Below are positions 8,810-16,485 of a stretch of DNA of 46,770 bases, one piece after another. The DNA is taken from positions 1 through 46,770 of the forward strand of contig JAIBDN010000013.1 in assembly GCA_024686215.1 (NCBI GenBank), read 5' to 3'. The notes under the pieces were generated by a model, which was not told the origin of the DNA, did not search any database, and was given only the letters and a program-made list of their open reading frames with translations. Source of the stretch: Gammaproteobacteria bacterium (GTDB taxonomy: Bacteria > Pseudomonadota > Gammaproteobacteria > Pseudomonadales > Halieaceae). The translations under genes and the position numbers were made by a program. How positions within the stretch are numbered: position 1 is the stretch's first letter; each line of letters starts with the position of its first letter.

Positions 8810-8890
8810 TCAGTTGAAGAAATCGCCGGTAGCCGCGCCCAGGGAGACTGCCCCCAGGCTACACGCGTAGGCCATGCTCAGGCCGCACAT
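8810..8890 (-). other. Possible 26-codon reading frame overlapping the flavin reductase stop
   Basis: Downstream of the flavin reductase, a second minus-strand frame starts with ATG at 8890, overlaps its stop, and encodes MCGLSMAYACSL followed by GAVSLGAATGDFFN. It is rich in small and hydrophobic residues, but there is no ribosome site of its own. It may be chance or a remnant of an older C-terminus. Confidence 0.15.
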
Positions 8891-9540
8891 ATCGGACTTT
8901 TGACCATTAACTGTGCTTGTCGGGGTGGCAGGTCCGGTTTGGCGTAGGCCATGCGCTTCACCGGTAGCCCCTCATGGTAAGTATCCAGTCCGGTTAAAGC
9001 CACTGTGTCGCAAGCGCTAAGATTTAGTGAGCCGTCAGTCATGAGTCCGCTCTCCGGGAACAGCGCCTTCACGATCTCTCCAATTACCAGGTGGGTCCCG
9101 TTGATCTCGAGTGCCTGATGCTCACGCAGTTGCAGGCCCAGCTTTATATAGGCTTCACCAACCATGGGCGCCGGAAAGTCCTCGTGCCATTCGGGCGTTA
9201 GCCCGGTAGCGTCGAATTCCGAAATCTGCTGTGGATACCTCGCAGCCGTTTGATGGGCGGCCTCTATCATGGTTGTATTGACATGATTGATAGTGAAACA
9301 ACCGGTAGCAAGCATATTGGCGAGCGTGTGCCGCTCCTCGCCTCCTGGGCGTATGATCAAAGCTACTAGCGGCGGGTGGGAGCCCAGGTGCACCACTGAG
9401 CTCATAATAGCGAGGTTGGTTGCGCCCTCGGTCGTGGCCGTTCCTACCAGGTTGGCGGATTTGAACCCAGTCACAGAATTGACGAAGGCAGCCCTTTTCT
9501 GTGATGGCAGGTCGGCGATAGCATGACTGTCGAGTTGCAT
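8878..9540 (-). CDS. Flavin reductase-like FMN-binding split-barrel protein
   Basis: A 220-residue protein of the flavin reductase-like family. VNSVTGFKSANLVGTATTEGATNLAIMSSVVHLGSHPPLVALIIRP carries the usual FMN-phosphate region, and FTINHV matches the barrel strand. Relatives either supply reduced flavin to two-component monooxygenases or act as flavoproteins. The start at 9540 has GGAGA about 7 nt upstream; a longer frame to 9624 has no equivalent site. Compared with short flavin reductases it carries an extra C-terminal segment (LTGLDTYHEGLPVKRMAYAKPD). It is monocistronic by spacing, and no dedicated oxygenase adjoins it. Confidence 0.85.
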   Translation of the reverse strand: MQLDSHAIADLPSQKRAAFVNSVTGFKSANLVGTATTEGATNLAIMSSVVHLGSHPPLVALIIRPGGEERHTLANMLATGCFTINHVNTTMIEAAHQTAARYPQQISEFDATGLTPEWHEDFPAPMVGEAYIKLGLQLREHQALEINGTHLVIGEIVKALFPESGLMTDGSLNLSACDTVALTGLDTYHEGLPVKRMAYAKPDLPPRQAQLMVKSPICAA

Positions 9541-9669
9541 AGTGTTTTCTCCGGTTTGCAGGTTATTACGGAGGAAATGGCGATACAGACCATCGCGGTC
9601 TAAACCGAGTGATCGTGTTGACAAGGTGGGACGTATCTATTGAACCAAACAAGGCATAGGGCGTTAAAA

Positions 9670-9852
9670 ATGCAGGACAGGGATACCGAGGCGAAAGCCG
9701 ACAAACTGCCCGTTGGATCTAATCGGGCATATCCGCGTTTGCCCTGCAGGGGTTGTATGGCAAGCTGCGCCAATTATGCGGACTGTGAGGGATATCTGTG
9801 GCGAATGGCTCCCGTGCCTGCTGCCAAAAATGGTAAAACCGATGAGAGGTGA
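9670..9852 (+). CDS. Small cysteine-rich hypothetical protein
   Basis: A 60-residue frame starting with ATG at 9670 upstream of glutathione peroxidase. Its middle reads LPCRGCMASCANYADCEGYLWRM, where four cysteines spaced C-x2-C-x3-C-x5-C look like a metal or redox site rather than random sequence. The first cysteine of that group also sits in PC-RGC. No signal peptide is seen. The ribosome site is weak. An antisense frame covers the same region, but its cysteines show no spacing pattern. The real status is uncertain; a role beside the peroxidase is only suggested by position. Confidence 0.4.
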   Translation: MQDRDTEAKADKLPVGSNRAYPRLPCRGCMASCANYADCEGYLWRMAPVPAAKNGKTDER

Positions 9853-9942
9853 CCCCATAGGATTCGATGGACACAAGGCGGCTGAGGGCAGAGCTTTGCA
9901 AGGTCAGCCTGAACACAGATTATTATTAATAGGAGTAAAGAC

Positions 9943-10476
9943 ATGATTCGCACTACGGTTGCTATGGTAGGGTGCATTGTCGGTTCGGCCGCCCAGGCGG
10001 TGTGTCCCGAATATATGGACCATTCAATGCGTAAGCTACATTCCGATGAGCAGGTGAACCTTTGTGAAACGCAGGCAGGGAAACCCATGCTTGTCATCAA
10101 CACAGCCAGCCACTGTGGCTATACGCCGCAGTTCAAAGGGCTTGAAGCCTTGTATCAGAACTATCGCGAGCAGGGCCTGGTGGTAGTGGGGTTCGCCAGT
10201 GACGATTTTAACCAGGAGGCGAAGGATGAAGCCGCAGCCGCCGAGGTGTGTCACGTTAATTACGGTGTCACCTTCACCATGCTGGCACCCAGTCATGTAA
10301 AAGGCCCTGATGCCAATCCGGTGTTTCGTGAGCTGGCCAGCCAGAGTCAGGCTCCCGGGTGGAATTTTAACAAGTATGTTGTAGATGGAACTGGAGAGGT
10401 CATCCAGCACTTCGGCAGCAATACAGCACCGGAGAGTAAGGTGCTGCAGGCGGCGATAGAGAGCGTGTTGCAGTAA
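9943..10476 (+). CDS. Glutathione peroxidase family protein, exported, Cys type
   Basis: A 177-residue thiol peroxidase of the GPx family that reduces hydroperoxides. The active-site cysteine is Cys58 in NTASHCGYTPQ; a cysteine codon (TGT) is used, not selenocysteine. The family Trp-Asn pair is W140-N141 in GWNFNKY, and a Gln lies in FASDDFNQEA. Cys103 (EVCHVNYG) may be the resolving cysteine. The N-terminus (MIRTTVAMVGCIVGSAAQAV) looks like a signal peptide, placing the enzyme in the periplasm, where thioredoxin-like partners would have to reduce it. AGGAG precedes the ATG. A strong hairpin begins at its stop codon. Confidence 0.92.
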   Translation: MIRTTVAMVGCIVGSAAQAVCPEYMDHSMRKLHSDEQVNLCETQAGKPMLVINTASHCGYTPQFKGLEALYQNYREQGLVVVGFASDDFNQEAKDEAAAAEVCHVNYGVTFTMLAPSHVKGPDANPVFRELASQSQAPGWNFNKYVVDGTGEVIQHFGSNTAPESKVLQAAIESVLQ

Positions 10477-10498
10477 CCCTCGCAGATGGCGGGGGTTA
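10474..10498 (+). terminator. Hairpin at glutathione peroxidase stop
   Basis: TAACCCTCGC and GCGGGGGTTA pair over 10 bp with one G-T wobble around a 5-nt loop. The stem includes the stop codon. There is no T-tract, so termination may be weak, or the hairpin may instead protect the mRNA 3' end. It lies between convergent genes and could act on both. Confidence 0.4.
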
Positions 10499-10527
10499 GG
10501 GGGAGTAGCGGCTGGAGGGGATGTGGA

Positions 10528-10845
10528 TTAGGCCTCGCTGTCCATTTTCCATACGCAGCGCGATGCACTGCTCAAATCCAGGGGTGGTGACTCAGCGTTG
10601 ACGTTCTGCTTTTCAGCTTCCTTAAACACCGCGACTGTCATACAGACTCCTGCAATGACCAGCACGTGGCCTAGCCAGGCGTAGCCGAATTGAAATATGG
10701 ACAGGAAAGACAGGCTGAACACCATGCTCCACATCCATGCGAGAACCTGCATGAAGTAATGCTGAGAAGCGAGATCCAGGTGCCTGAGGGGGTTGCGGCG
10801 GTTGTCCATTACTGCGTCCCAGCTTTCTATTATTGCTTGCTTCAT
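10528..10845 (-). CDS. Small hypothetical inner-membrane protein
   Basis: A 105-residue protein with two predicted membrane helices: roughly 33-53 (MQVLAWMWSMVFSLSFLSIFQF) and 56-75 (WLGHVLVIAGVCMTVAVFKEA). The N-terminus is cytosolic-looking and polar, and the C-terminal tail is soluble. I do not recognise a family. It is convergent with glutathione peroxidase, and about 240 bp without a clear gene separates it from the DUF3833 lipoprotein. Confidence 0.65.
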   Translation of the reverse strand: MKQAIIESWDAVMDNRRNPLRHLDLASQHYFMQVLAWMWSMVFSLSFLSIFQFGYAWLGHVLVIAGVCMTVAVFKEAEKQNVNAESPPLDLSSASRCVWKMDSEA

Positions 10846-11089
10846 GTTCTTAGCCTTTTTGGTTTGAGTTTGTAAGTGGTACGCTGGCTGACAGCCCTTG
10901 GTTCATAGAAAAACCTGCTTGTCGTGATTTTGTCCATTTATCTGTATAAGGCTTGTCTAGTTTGGCGCCAGCCATCTCTATCGCTGCCGGGGTGCGCAAG
11001 TAACACTAGTTCGGCACCACTGAGAGTGATCCCCGCTGTCAGCGCTGGCGTACCAAGTGCTGAATGTATTGATCGATGAAAGGAAAACT

Positions 11090-11638
11090 ATGCGACTTTG
11101 GCTAATCTCAGTGATGATCGTGTTAGGGATGTCTGCCGCCACAGGTTGTTCCTCGGTGCAGGTAGATAATTACGCCGACAATACACCTGTACTGGACCCG
11201 GAGGCGTTTTTCGATGGCCAGCTGAGTGCCCACGGGGTGATAAAAGATCGTAGCGGTGAGGTCATCCGCTATTTCAATGTGGACATCAAGGCCTATTGGA
11301 AAGATGGCGTAGGCACCCTGGAAGAGGATTTCGTGTTCGATGATGGCGAATTGGACCGGCGGGTGTGGACGCTGACGCCGTCGGGGGAGAATCGCTATAT
11401 AGGCACTGCCGGTGATGTTGTGGGGCAGGGGAAAGTCAGCGTGGCGGGCAACAGTATGTTTTTGGATTACGTGCTGCGCATTCCTTATGGTGATGGAACC
11501 CTGGACTTACACATTGACGATCGCATGTACCTGGTCAGCCCGGATGTGTTGATCAACGAATCGAGAATGATCAAGTTCGGTTTCGAGGTCGGCGAGATAT
11601 TGCTGGTCATACAGCGCCAGCCGGGGCAGGGCGCCTAG
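11090..11638 (+). CDS. DUF3833 family lipoprotein
   Basis: A 182-residue lipoprotein. The signal sequence MRLWLISVMIVLGMSAATGC ends in a lipobox with Cys20. The mature part shows the DUF3833 pattern: VDNYADNTPVLDPEAFFDGQ, AHGVIKDRSGEVIRYFNVDI, GTLEEDFVFDDGELDRRVWTL and DDRMYLVSPDVLINESRM. The family is common in marine gammaproteobacteria and is thought to have a lipocalin-like barrel; its function is unknown. The ATG at 11090 is chosen over an upstream start because AAAGGA precedes it and the lipobox then sits at the right distance. Confidence 0.9.
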   Translation: MRLWLISVMIVLGMSAATGCSSVQVDNYADNTPVLDPEAFFDGQLSAHGVIKDRSGEVIRYFNVDIKAYWKDGVGTLEEDFVFDDGELDRRVWTLTPSGENRYIGTAGDVVGQGKVSVAGNSMFLDYVLRIPYGDGTLDLHIDDRMYLVSPDVLINESRMIKFGFEVGEILLVIQRQPGQGA

Positions 11639-11657
11639 GTCAGTCCCGTCAGCTTCT

Positions 11658-13595
11658 TTAGTACATGCGGTAGTCGTTGGGCTCGACCTCCTTGGTCCAG
11701 CGCCACATATCGATAATTTTCCACGGCCACAGTAGGGTCACTTTTCCCTCTTCGTTCTGGTAATAGCTGTGTACTTTGGGGTGTTCCCAGATGAGTTGCG
11801 CATGCTGCTCGCGGAATCGCCGTTGATAGTCGGCGTGTGCCTGCTCAGTGCATTCCAGCGCAGTGGCGCCGGATTGCAGCAGTAACTTTATGCAATCCAT
11901 GGTGTAACGTATCTGGCATTCGCCGTTGAACACCAGGCTGCCACCAAAAGCCAGGTTGGTGCCGGGTCCGAACATGCAGTAGAAGTTGGGAAACCCCGCA
12001 ACGGTGATCCCCAGATAAGCTGACGGCTCCTGTCCCCATGCGTCGGACAAGAGTTGCTGATCACGGCCACGTATTTCCATTGGCCACAGCAACTGATCGG
12101 TCTTGAAGCCGGTGGCATAGATGATAATGTCGGCAGCGATTGCTGTGCCGTCACTGGCGATCACGCCCTCCTCGGTCACCTCGCGAATGCCCTGGCTTTC
12201 CAGCCTGACATTATCGCGCTGCAAGGCAGATAGCCAACTACCGTTATCCTGCAGTGTGCGTCTACCCATGGGTGGATAGTCCGGTATAACCTTTTGCAGC
12301 AGCTCTTCGTTATCCTGCACCTGCGAGCGTATATAGTCGCTGAACATCTGGTAAACAAACTCGTTCATTTCATTGATAGAACGCTCCTGGTGCGGCCACT
12401 CGGGATCGGTTTTCACCGAATCATAGGCGCCATCGCAGGCACACCAGAACAGTAGAAAGCGAAACCACCGTGTATAGAAAGGCAGATGTTGCAGGCACCA
12501 TTTCTTACCTTCGGGTACCTGCGCGTGATAGATGGGATTTTCGAACATCCAGGGCGCCACGCGCTGGAATACGGTGAGCTCAGTCGCATCTGCTGCAATG
12601 CTGGGAACAATCTGGAAGGCGCTGGCCCCTGCGCCCACTACGACTACCCGTTTCCCGCGACAGTCGATGGACTCATTCCAGTCTGCCGAATGGCACCACT
12701 GGCCGTTGAAGGAATGAATGCCGGGTACGTCGGGCAGCTTCGGTCTATTCAGTTGCCCCACCGCGCTGATCACGGAATTCACCACATGGGTCGTACGCTT
12801 GCCGTTATTATCAACGGTCTCTACGCGCCACAATTTTTCATCCTCGTCGTAGGTTGCGTGGGTAACCTCGGTGTTGAAGGCGAAATTATCCAGCAGCTTG
12901 TGGTTGGCCGCTACGTCCTGGAAGTAGGTCTGTAATTCCGGCTGCTGTGCGAAGTATTGTGTCCAGTGATGTGCAGGCTCGAAGGAATAACAGTACAGAT
13001 GATTGCTGACGTCAACGCGTGCCCCCGGATAGCGGTTCTCGAACCAGGTGCCTCCTACAGCGCTATTCTTCTCGATCACCACGAAGGGAATACCGGCTTC
13101 GCGCAGACGTACCGCAGCCAGTACACCCGACATGCCGCCACCAATTACCAGTACCTTGTGTTGCTCACGCGCTTTTTGTGGGACTTCCGACCCCCAGGCA
13201 TCGCTGCGCTGGTCGCGGCCATCCAGCTCCATCTCCTCCAGCATCATGGGCAGGTATTCTTCTGGCACCTCCTGCGCAAGTAGAAAATTCATCATGCGGT
13301 GGACGGTTTCCCGGTCTGGCGCTGGTGGCAATTGACAGCCACGGTCACGGAAATTCGTGATGACCTTCAAGGCTTGCGCGCGGACCGTCGCCTTGTCTTC
13401 CTCGGACATGTAGCCCTGATACTCGTTGATATACGCACCGCCAGGGCGAGTGTCGCCATCCAGCAAGCTGGCATCACCGCTCATGTGGATCATGCTCATC
13501 ATCAGAGTGGGTATGCTGGCGTCCTGCAGTGCCGTGGCGATAACATCATCCTCATCAGGTATTGAAAGATGGGCTGAGGAAGCGTTGTTATTCAT
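11658..13595 (-). CDS. FAD-dependent Baeyer-Villiger-type monooxygenase, long N-terminal form
   Basis: A 645-residue flavin monooxygenase. An N-terminal extension of about 145 residues precedes the FAD-binding site GGGMSG (152-157), then VGGTWFENRYPGARVD. The class B fingerprint FxGxxxHxxxW is present as FNGQWCHSADW (296-306), and the NADPH site is VVVVGAGASAFQIVP. These features define Baeyer-Villiger monooxygenases, which insert oxygen next to a ketone; the long extension resembles the 4-hydroxyacetophenone monooxygenase group. It is divergent from the SCP2-like/PhyH gene, with about 200 bp between them, and the two may be co-regulated. The substrate is not deducible. Confidence 0.92.
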   Translation of the reverse strand: MNNNASSAHLSIPDEDDVIATALQDASIPTLMMSMIHMSGDASLLDGDTRPGGAYINEYQGYMSEEDKATVRAQALKVITNFRDRGCQLPPAPDRETVHRMMNFLLAQEVPEEYLPMMLEEMELDGRDQRSDAWGSEVPQKAREQHKVLVIGGGMSGVLAAVRLREAGIPFVVIEKNSAVGGTWFENRYPGARVDVSNHLYCYSFEPAHHWTQYFAQQPELQTYFQDVAANHKLLDNFAFNTEVTHATYDEDEKLWRVETVDNNGKRTTHVVNSVISAVGQLNRPKLPDVPGIHSFNGQWCHSADWNESIDCRGKRVVVVGAGASAFQIVPSIAADATELTVFQRVAPWMFENPIYHAQVPEGKKWCLQHLPFYTRWFRFLLFWCACDGAYDSVKTDPEWPHQERSINEMNEFVYQMFSDYIRSQVQDNEELLQKVIPDYPPMGRRTLQDNGSWLSALQRDNVRLESQGIREVTEEGVIASDGTAIAADIIIYATGFKTDQLLWPMEIRGRDQQLLSDAWGQEPSAYLGITVAGFPNFYCMFGPGTNLAFGGSLVFNGECQIRYTMDCIKLLLQSGATALECTEQAHADYQRRFREQHAQLIWEHPKVHSYYQNEEGKVTLLWPWKIIDMWRWTKEVEPNDYRMY

Positions 13596-13796
13596 GAGAC
13601 TTATCCGGTGACATCTGGGTGTTCTGTTAGTGGCAGCCCTACAGTATGCGCTGTCTGGCTAGAAGCGGCGGTGATGGCTCGCAGCTTATAACTATTATTA
13701 AGGGCAGGTTTAAGATATTAACCCGTAGTTACCTGCGCTGAGAGAAATCTCCGTCCCCTCAGGTATTATGCATGCTGAGCACGTGCGTGCGAGACT

Positions 13797-15029
13797 GTGA
13801 GTACGCAGCACACTTTTCACGATGTGCCAGAAGAGAGTTTCTTTATGCAGCAACTTGATTTTGTAGAGTATCACCGCCACACCTTGCCGGCATTGCTGGC
13901 CGAAGGCCGTGCGGCTCTGCTGAAAGGCAAGAAGTTACCTGTGCTTGGCCTTTCGGTATCCGGTCAGCCAATCTCCTTTAGTTATCGCTGTGATAACAGT
14001 GGCGTGGAGATTATCGAGGGCACCCGGGAGGCAGAGTTGTGCGTAGAATTGTCGCCCGAGGACTGGGCTGGCATGGTCGCCGATATTGAGACGGTGCCAG
14101 GTATTCTCTATGGTGACCGATTGTTGCAGCACAGTGGTGACATGATGGGTTTTGTGCGCTGGGAGCCTGGTTTGCGCGCCCTGTATACAGGGCGGCCCAT
14201 CTACGATGCAGCCGGTTTTGAATTGCGCCAGGCATCCGGGCGTGCACTGGATCCTTTAACGCCATTTACTTTGCATGACGATGCGCAAGACATGCGTGAG
14301 TTTCTTGATGCTGCGGGTTACCTGTTGGTTAAAGACGTATTTTCCATTCGTGAATTAGCAAATTTCCGGGTCGCCGCCAGAGAGATGGCTGCGGGTGCTA
14401 AAGAGGGTGACCAGCAGTCCTGGTGGGGTAAAAACGCGAACGGTGAAGCCGTGCTTTGCCGCTGCCTAAATGCTGGCAGTCACGGCGCGTTTAGCGCGCT
14501 CTACGATGATGCGCGTATGCAGCAGCTGGCGAGTCTGTTGCCGCCGGGAATGGTGCACCCGAAGGCAGAGGAACAGGACGCGATCACTGTGGTTTACAAA
14601 AGTCCCGGGGTGACCGAGGGGCTGGCCGACCTGCCCTGGCACCGTGATTGTGGTATGGGCGGCCATGCAAACATGTGCCCCACCTACGTGTTGAGCATTT
14701 ACTTGTATGACGCCAGTCCCGCTCAGGGTCCGCTGCAGTTTCTACCGGGCTCTCACTATTACGGTTTTGGCTTCGCCGATGCAACTGAAATTGATTTTCC
14801 TGCCGCGGTAACCGTTCCGGCCCAGGCCGGCGACATTACCCTGCATATTGGTGATGTAATGCATGCGGCACCGCCACCCCTGTCCGATAACGGACCTTAT
14901 CGCCAAAGTGTATTGCTGGCGTTTCATCCGGACTTTAAAAATCATCGCGGTGAACGCCACTACAACGACGCCCTACTGGGTGCGGAAGACGGGCAGGTCA
15001 GTCACTTGCGGACTCTGGTAAAAGATTAG
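13797..15029 (+). CDS. SCP2-like domain fused to phytanoyl-CoA dioxygenase (PhyH) domain
   Basis: A 410-residue protein with two parts. Residues about 45-110 (LGLSVSGQPISFSYRCDNSGV, AELCVELSPEDWAGMV) resemble a sterol-carrier-protein-2-like lipid-binding domain. Residues about 160-400 are a PhyH-type Fe(II)/2-oxoglutarate oxygenase: H282-x-D284 (WHRD) and H356 (DVMHAAPP) form the iron triad, and R369 can hold 2-oxoglutarate. PhyH enzymes hydroxylate branched acyl-CoA or other lipids. No good ribosome site precedes the GTG at 13797; the ATG at 13845 (MQQLDFVEY) has AGAAGAGAG upstream and is an equally possible start. The divergent neighbour is a Baeyer-Villiger-type monooxygenase. Confidence 0.87.
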   Translation: MSTQHTFHDVPEESFFMQQLDFVEYHRHTLPALLAEGRAALLKGKKLPVLGLSVSGQPISFSYRCDNSGVEIIEGTREAELCVELSPEDWAGMVADIETVPGILYGDRLLQHSGDMMGFVRWEPGLRALYTGRPIYDAAGFELRQASGRALDPLTPFTLHDDAQDMREFLDAAGYLLVKDVFSIRELANFRVAAREMAAGAKEGDQQSWWGKNANGEAVLCRCLNAGSHGAFSALYDDARMQQLASLLPPGMVHPKAEEQDAITVVYKSPGVTEGLADLPWHRDCGMGGHANMCPTYVLSIYLYDASPAQGPLQFLPGSHYYGFGFADATEIDFPAAVTVPAQAGDITLHIGDVMHAAPPPLSDNGPYRQSVLLAFHPDFKNHRGERHYNDALLGAEDGQVSHLRTLVKD

Positions 15030-15033
15030 TTTA

Positions 15034-15052
15034 CTAGCGGCAACGCCGGTAG
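15034..15052 (+). terminator. Candidate terminator hairpin after the PhyH gene
   Basis: CTAGCGGC and GCCGGTAG form an 8-bp stem with one mismatch around a 3-nt loop, 5 nt after the PhyH stop, followed by GTATTTCT. It lies between convergent genes. The T-run is weak. Confidence 0.35.
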
Positions 15053-15095
15053 GTATTTCTATGACTATCGGCGGATGCCTGAACTTCCCGAGTGC

Positions 15096-15851
15096 CTAGT
15101 CGACTTGCTCCAGCCAGGCCAGGGTATCCAGGTAGGAGACAAAGCGCCCCAGGTAGCCGGGAGACAAATCACGCAGGGTGAGCAGTGAACGTATCGCCAG
15201 CTTTTGCGGGTTTAGTGGGCCCGAGTCTTCCGGCGCTGCCCGCGAGGCCTGTGACACCAGGTGTTCGGTCTCCAGTTGTGCCAGGGCTTCACGGCACTGC
15301 TGCGCCGATCTCAATTGTGTCTGCTGGTGTGCCCAGGGCAAAGCTGCTGCGGATGTGCTGGCTGCTGCAGGTCGGGTCAATTCCCGTTCCTGCTGTCGCA
15401 GGAAATCGCGCGGCTTCAGCGGCGTGTTTTGCGCTGTGGCGCTAAGGGGCTCTGCTGCCAACAGTTGTTCGCTCAATTGCGCCAACAGCTTGTCTGTCGC
15501 GCTGCGCTGCAGTTTGGATGCCAGCTGTTGCAACTGTGCGAAGTGATGTGAGGTGAACAATTGCCTGGCCTGTTCGCCATGCTCCGGATGTTGTTTTTCT
15601 ATTTGCGCTGCCAGCGGTTGCGCCTTCTGCTGCTCCCGCTGAAAATTTCCCTGGTAAGCAATGAGTCGCTGCAACGCGCGTTGTCGCACGAGCCTGGCTG
15701 TCTGTGGACGGTGAGTGACCGCCTTGTCTGCCATTGCGCTAATCACCTTGAAACTCACCGGGTCGAAGCACTCGGCACCGCTGTCGCGTATGGCCAGTAG
15801 AGCTGCCTCCAGTTCGCATTCTGGCACGCCGGTAAGCTCGCTATCAGCCAT
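15096..15851 (-). CDS. DUF2894 protein, last gene of MotAB/ZorAB-like operon
   Basis: A soluble, mainly helical protein of about 251 residues matching DUF2894: SGAECFDPVSFKVISAMADKA near the N-terminus, a Gln/Leu-rich helical centre (residues about 60-130), and a conserved C-terminus RSLLTLRDLSPGYLGRFVSYLDTLAWLEQ. There is no signal peptide or membrane segment, and no catalytic motif is visible. The ATG at 15851 overlaps the end of the OmpA gene by 8 nt, so translation is coupled. As far as I know the family is found beside DUF802 and OmpA-family genes and has no assigned function. A cytosolic partner acting on, or driven by, the membrane complex is a reasonable inference. Confidence 0.88.
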   Translation of the reverse strand: MADSELTGVPECELEAALLAIRDSGAECFDPVSFKVISAMADKAVTHRPQTARLVRQRALQRLIAYQGNFQREQQKAQPLAAQIEKQHPEHGEQARQLFTSHHFAQLQQLASKLQRSATDKLLAQLSEQLLAAEPLSATAQNTPLKPRDFLRQQERELTRPAAASTSAAALPWAHQQTQLRSAQQCREALAQLETEHLVSQASRAAPEDSGPLNPQKLAIRSLLTLRDLSPGYLGRFVSYLDTLAWLEQVD

Positions 15852-16485
15852 TATCACTAGTCGCGCGACTGGTGCGCGGCACAGGTGCCATCTCTACCCG
15901 ACGATTGCGCGAGCGGCCATCTTCATCCGTATTGGTCGCTACCGGTTGTTGCGCGCCGAAAGCTGCGGCAAAGACGATGGCCGGATCCATTCCCTCTTCG
16001 ATCAGCGCGCGGGTAACGGTCAGGGCGCGCTGGGCAGAGAGTTCCCAGTTGTCATCAAAACGGTCATTGCCGGACTGTATGGGCAGGTCATCGGTAAAAC
16101 CGCTGACCATCAATAGTTCGTCGCGTTCGCCCAGATAGACTTGCAGCGGCGCTACCAGGCTGCGCAGTACCTCGCGCCCCTCGCGTTGTAATGCCGCGGA
16201 GTTAAGTGAAAACAGAACACTGCCGCTGATGCCGATTTTGCCGTCGCGCAAGGTGACCCGGCCACTGGCCAGGGGGCCGGCCAGGGCCTGTTCCAGTTCC
16301 ATGCGTCGCTGTTCCTCGACCTGGCGCTTGCTGACTTCCTCTTCCAGAGACTGGGTCAGCTGCAGTTGGTAGCCAAGTACCCACACCAGGATGAGTACAA
16401 ACACACCCACCAGACCGGCCATCAGATCTCCAAAGATGGCCCATACCGGGGTGTCGTGGGACAGTTCCTGTTCCAGTTGTTCCAT
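15844..16485 (-). CDS. MotB/ZorB-like OmpA-family stator subunit
   Basis: A 213-residue protein with one membrane helix (about 14-37, VWAIFGDLMAGLVGVFVLILVWVLG) and a periplasmic OmpA/MotB domain (about 85-205). Asp20 near the start of the helix occupies the place of the ion-binding Asp of MotB, ExbD, TolR and ZorB. The peptidoglycan-binding signature is clear: VSGFTDDLPIQ, NWELSAQRALTVTRAL and GRSRNRRVEM. A short helical linker (EEEVSKRQVEEQRRMELEQAL) follows the helix as in plug regions. The length fits ZorB and is shorter than flagellar MotB. The ATG shares one base with the stop of the upstream gene (TGATG), implying coupled synthesis with its MotA-like partner. Confidence 0.93.
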   Translation of the reverse strand: MEQLEQELSHDTPVWAIFGDLMAGLVGVFVLILVWVLGYQLQLTQSLEEEVSKRQVEEQRRMELEQALAGPLASGRVTLRDGKIGISGSVLFSLNSAALQREGREVLRSLVAPLQVYLGERDELLMVSGFTDDLPIQSGNDRFDDNWELSAQRALTVTRALIEEGMDPAIVFAAAFGAQQPVATNTDEDGRSRNRRVEMAPVPRTSRATSDNG

